NCBI RefSeq assembly: GCF_021729145.1
Contig: NZ_JAJSLW010000002.1
Span: 248,001-312,000, forward strand
Direction of reading: 5' to 3'
DNA length: 64,000 nt
Source: Membranihabitans maritimus
GTDB lineage: Bacteria > Bacteroidota > Bacteroidia > Chitinophagales > Saprospiraceae
Below the pieces are notes generated by a model that was not told where the DNA came from, made no database searches, and saw only the letters and a program-made list of their open reading frames with translations. The position numbers were made by a program, and so were the translations under genes. The first letter of the stretch is position 1. Each line of letters begins with the position of its first letter. Shown piece by piece: positions 62,391 to 64,000 of the stretch.

Positions 62391-63731
62391 ATGAAAATTA
62401 TCACCGAAACTTCTAAGAAAATTTTATTTACTACTTTTCAAATTATAGTATTTTTTCTAGTAATTCCTGCTTTGACTTACTCGCAAAATACAATAAGTAA
62501 TAATTCTTTGACAGAAGTTAATCCTCCCGGAAGCCCCGGAGGAGGTGTTGTACAAGCTATCGTCGGCGCCAGGTTGATTGACGGCTTGGGTGGAGAACCA
62601 ATAGAGAATTCTGTGGTTATTTTGGAAGGAAACCGAATAAAAACTGTAGGTGTTGTGGGGGATATTGAAATACCGGAAAATGCTAAAGTAGTTAATGCCG
62701 AAGGTCAGACACTCTTACCCGGTCTGGTTGATGCCCATTTCCATTCGGTAAACAATAATGAAGTGCTCAATCAGTTTTTGAGGAATGGAGTGACTTCAAT
62801 GCGGGATCCCGGACATCCCTTTCGATTTTATCAGGCGTTGGATTTTGCAAAGAACCCTGTTCCCCGTATGTTTCTCACAGGCTCACACCTTGATGGATAT
62901 CCGGGCGTATATAAAGATCATGCGTTGTTAGTGAAAGACAGTGGTCATGCTCGTGAAATGGTCCATCAATATGCAAAAAATGGAAGTTCGGGCATTAAAA
63001 TTTATTTCCGATTACCGTTGAAATATTACGAACCTATTGTTCAGGCAGCGGATTTTCATGGAATCCCGGTATTTGCTCATTTGGAATTGGTTGATGCAGA
63101 CGATGCCATACGAGCTGGGGTATCGGGGATAGAACACGTAAGTTCATTTGGTACGGCAATTGCTGAACCTTCCGCTGCGGAGGAATTCAGGAAGGCTGTT
63201 GAAAGAAATAGCAATAACCGGAGGGAGGGAAGATATAAGCTTTGGGCTGGTATTGATTTGGAAGCTGACCGGGTAAAAGATGTAATAAAACTAGCAGCAG
63301 ATAAGAAGATATTCTTTTGTCCTACGTTGGCAACCTTTGAACGTCAGTCAGGAGGGCAAGGCGTTGAAGATTATCATGTACAGGCTTTTGAAAATATGTT
63401 GAAATTTGTGGGTATGGCTCACGATGCCGGAGTAACAATAGTTACAGGGTCTCATACCCACTCTAAGTATGTGGAAATGGGTTGGGCCTATCAGCGTGAA
63501 ATGGAGTTGTTGGTAAAAGCGGGTTTGTCCCCTGATGAGACGATTAAAGCAAGTACAAGTATGAATGCAAAATATTTCCGCTCTTCAGAGCGAATAGGAA
63601 GTATAGAACCGGGGAAAATGGCAGATTTGATTCTAGTCGAAGGAAATCCATCCAGTTCCATATCTGAAATGTACAATATCAGAAAAGTTATGATTAATGG
63701 TAAGTGGGTGGATAATTCTGTTGTCGAATAG
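62391..63731 (+). CDS. Exported imidazolonepropionase-type amidohydrolase
   Basis: Protein of 446 residues of the amidohydrolase (composite-domain metallohydrolase) superfamily. Signal sequence IIVFFLVIPALTYS; metal HxH in LPGLVDAHFHSVNNNEVL near residue 120; RDPG; metal His in VFAHLELVDADDAIRAGVSGIEHVSSFG; and a late TGSHTHSKYVEM. The end SIEPGKMADLILVEGNPSSSISEMYNIRKVMINGKWV is typical. Related enzymes hydrolyse cyclic amides, dipeptides or esters. It is 12 bases after the M20 gene, so the two may act in sequence. A Pro/Gly-rich stretch after the signal (NPPGSPGGGVVQA) is unusual. Confidence 0.87.
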   Translation: MKIITETSKKILFTTFQIIVFFLVIPALTYSQNTISNNSLTEVNPPGSPGGGVVQAIVGARLIDGLGGEPIENSVVILEGNRIKTVGVVGDIEIPENAKVVNAEGQTLLPGLVDAHFHSVNNNEVLNQFLRNGVTSMRDPGHPFRFYQALDFAKNPVPRMFLTGSHLDGYPGVYKDHALLVKDSGHAREMVHQYAKNGSSGIKIYFRLPLKYYEPIVQAADFHGIPVFAHLELVDADDAIRAGVSGIEHVSSFGTAIAEPSAAEEFRKAVERNSNNRREGRYKLWAGIDLEADRVKDVIKLAADKKIFFCPTLATFERQSGGQGVEDYHVQAFENMLKFVGMAHDAGVTIVTGSHTHSKYVEMGWAYQREMELLVKAGLSPDETIKASTSMNAKYFRSSERIGSIEPGKMADLILVEGNPSSSISEMYNIRKVMINGKWVDNSVVE

Positions 63732-63738
63732 GCGGTAA

Positions 63739-63999
63739 TTATTTCCTCTTAAACTGAACTTGAAGAATTGTTGTCGATTCAGGGTGATAGAGAGCTGAAA
63801 GAACAAAGTTTATATCCTTATCGGTAGTATACCCATCCTGACCAAATAGGGAATTAAGGATTTCAAATTTATTATTTTGACCGGGAGCAATCCTATAGAA
63901 GGTCCTTAGTACTGCTGTCAATTTTACTTATGGGTTTCTACTTCCCAGGAGATTAATCATTTCCCGATCCGATTCATGAACAGCGACGAAATTAGGACC
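63739..63999 (-). pseudogene. 3' end of a minus-strand gene with in-frame TAA
   Basis: Reading the minus strand from the right edge, one frame gives 23 residues ending EMINLLGSRNP, then a TAA (63928-63930). The same frame continues with a well-formed 60-codon tail (AVLRTFYRIAPGQNNKFEIL, LQVQFKRK, stop at 63739). No ATG begins the second half, only a TTG. I do not recognise the protein. Either one gene is broken by a stop near its end, or two genes abut. Beyond the window the gene would continue upstream. Confidence 0.4.
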
Positions 64000-64000
64000 A

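Overview
The window comes from a low-GC member of the Bacteroidota; I cannot name the genus. The evidence is a SusC/SusD pair, FecR-type anti-sigma factors, a protein with a C-terminal type IX secretion sorting domain, DUF2480 and DUF4374 proteins, LytS/LytTR two-component proteins, and promoter-like TAnnTTTG boxes with no clear Shine-Dalgarno sites. I found no rRNA, tRNA, CRISPR array or intact insertion sequence.

Left part (1-23 kb). The window opens inside a five-gene plus-strand operon for ferric-siderophore-type uptake: TonB-dependent receptor, DUF4374 surface lipoprotein (XusB-like), exported ankyrin-repeat protein, exported DUF2271 protein, and a membrane PepSY protein fused to flavodoxin and ferredoxin-reductase domains. 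A gene-poor stretch follows, then an ECF sigma factor operon (sigma, membrane protein, DUF4097-like exported protein, small outer membrane protein), an SdpI-like protein and a second PepSY membrane protein. Next are a DUF2480/FMN-reductase pair near a perfect 30-bp palindrome, an aldo/keto reductase, an SDR enzyme divergent from its likely HxlR regulator, a methyltransferase, a type IX-secreted protein, Dps, a DUF4386 protein and a quinone-oxidoreductase-like enzyme.

Middle part (23-43 kb), mostly minus strand. It holds a TolB-like/TPR/AraC fusion regulator and a tightly packed array (DUF998, GNAT, MepB, TraB/GumN, LytTR, outer membrane protein). It also holds a BAHD-type acyltransferase (unusual in bacteria), a ClbS/DfsB-like gene broken by an in-frame stop, a ChaA-type antiporter, a DUF4242 lipoprotein, an AraC regulator, and a Doc toxin gene paired with a large DNA-binding-like partner. 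A TonB-dependent outer membrane protein is divergent from a LytS/LytTR two-component pair, followed by an exported RidA homologue.

Right part (43-64 kb). A sigma/FecR pair controls a SusC/SusD locus followed by two c-type-cytochrome proteins (DUF6797/glucose-dehydrogenase-like and GSDH-like), a porin and a Tat-exported type I 3-dehydroquinate dehydratase homologue. I infer that these form an extracytoplasmic oxidation pathway, possibly for quinate-like polyols. From SusC codon ~245 through SusD the DNA is markedly more AT-rich than the sequence on either side, which suggests replacement by recombination. The window ends with a beta-propeller/GH29 fucosidase-like fusion, an exported M20 amidohydrolase and an exported amidohydrolase. 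The edge of another minus-strand gene, apparently interrupted by a stop codon, lies at the right end.
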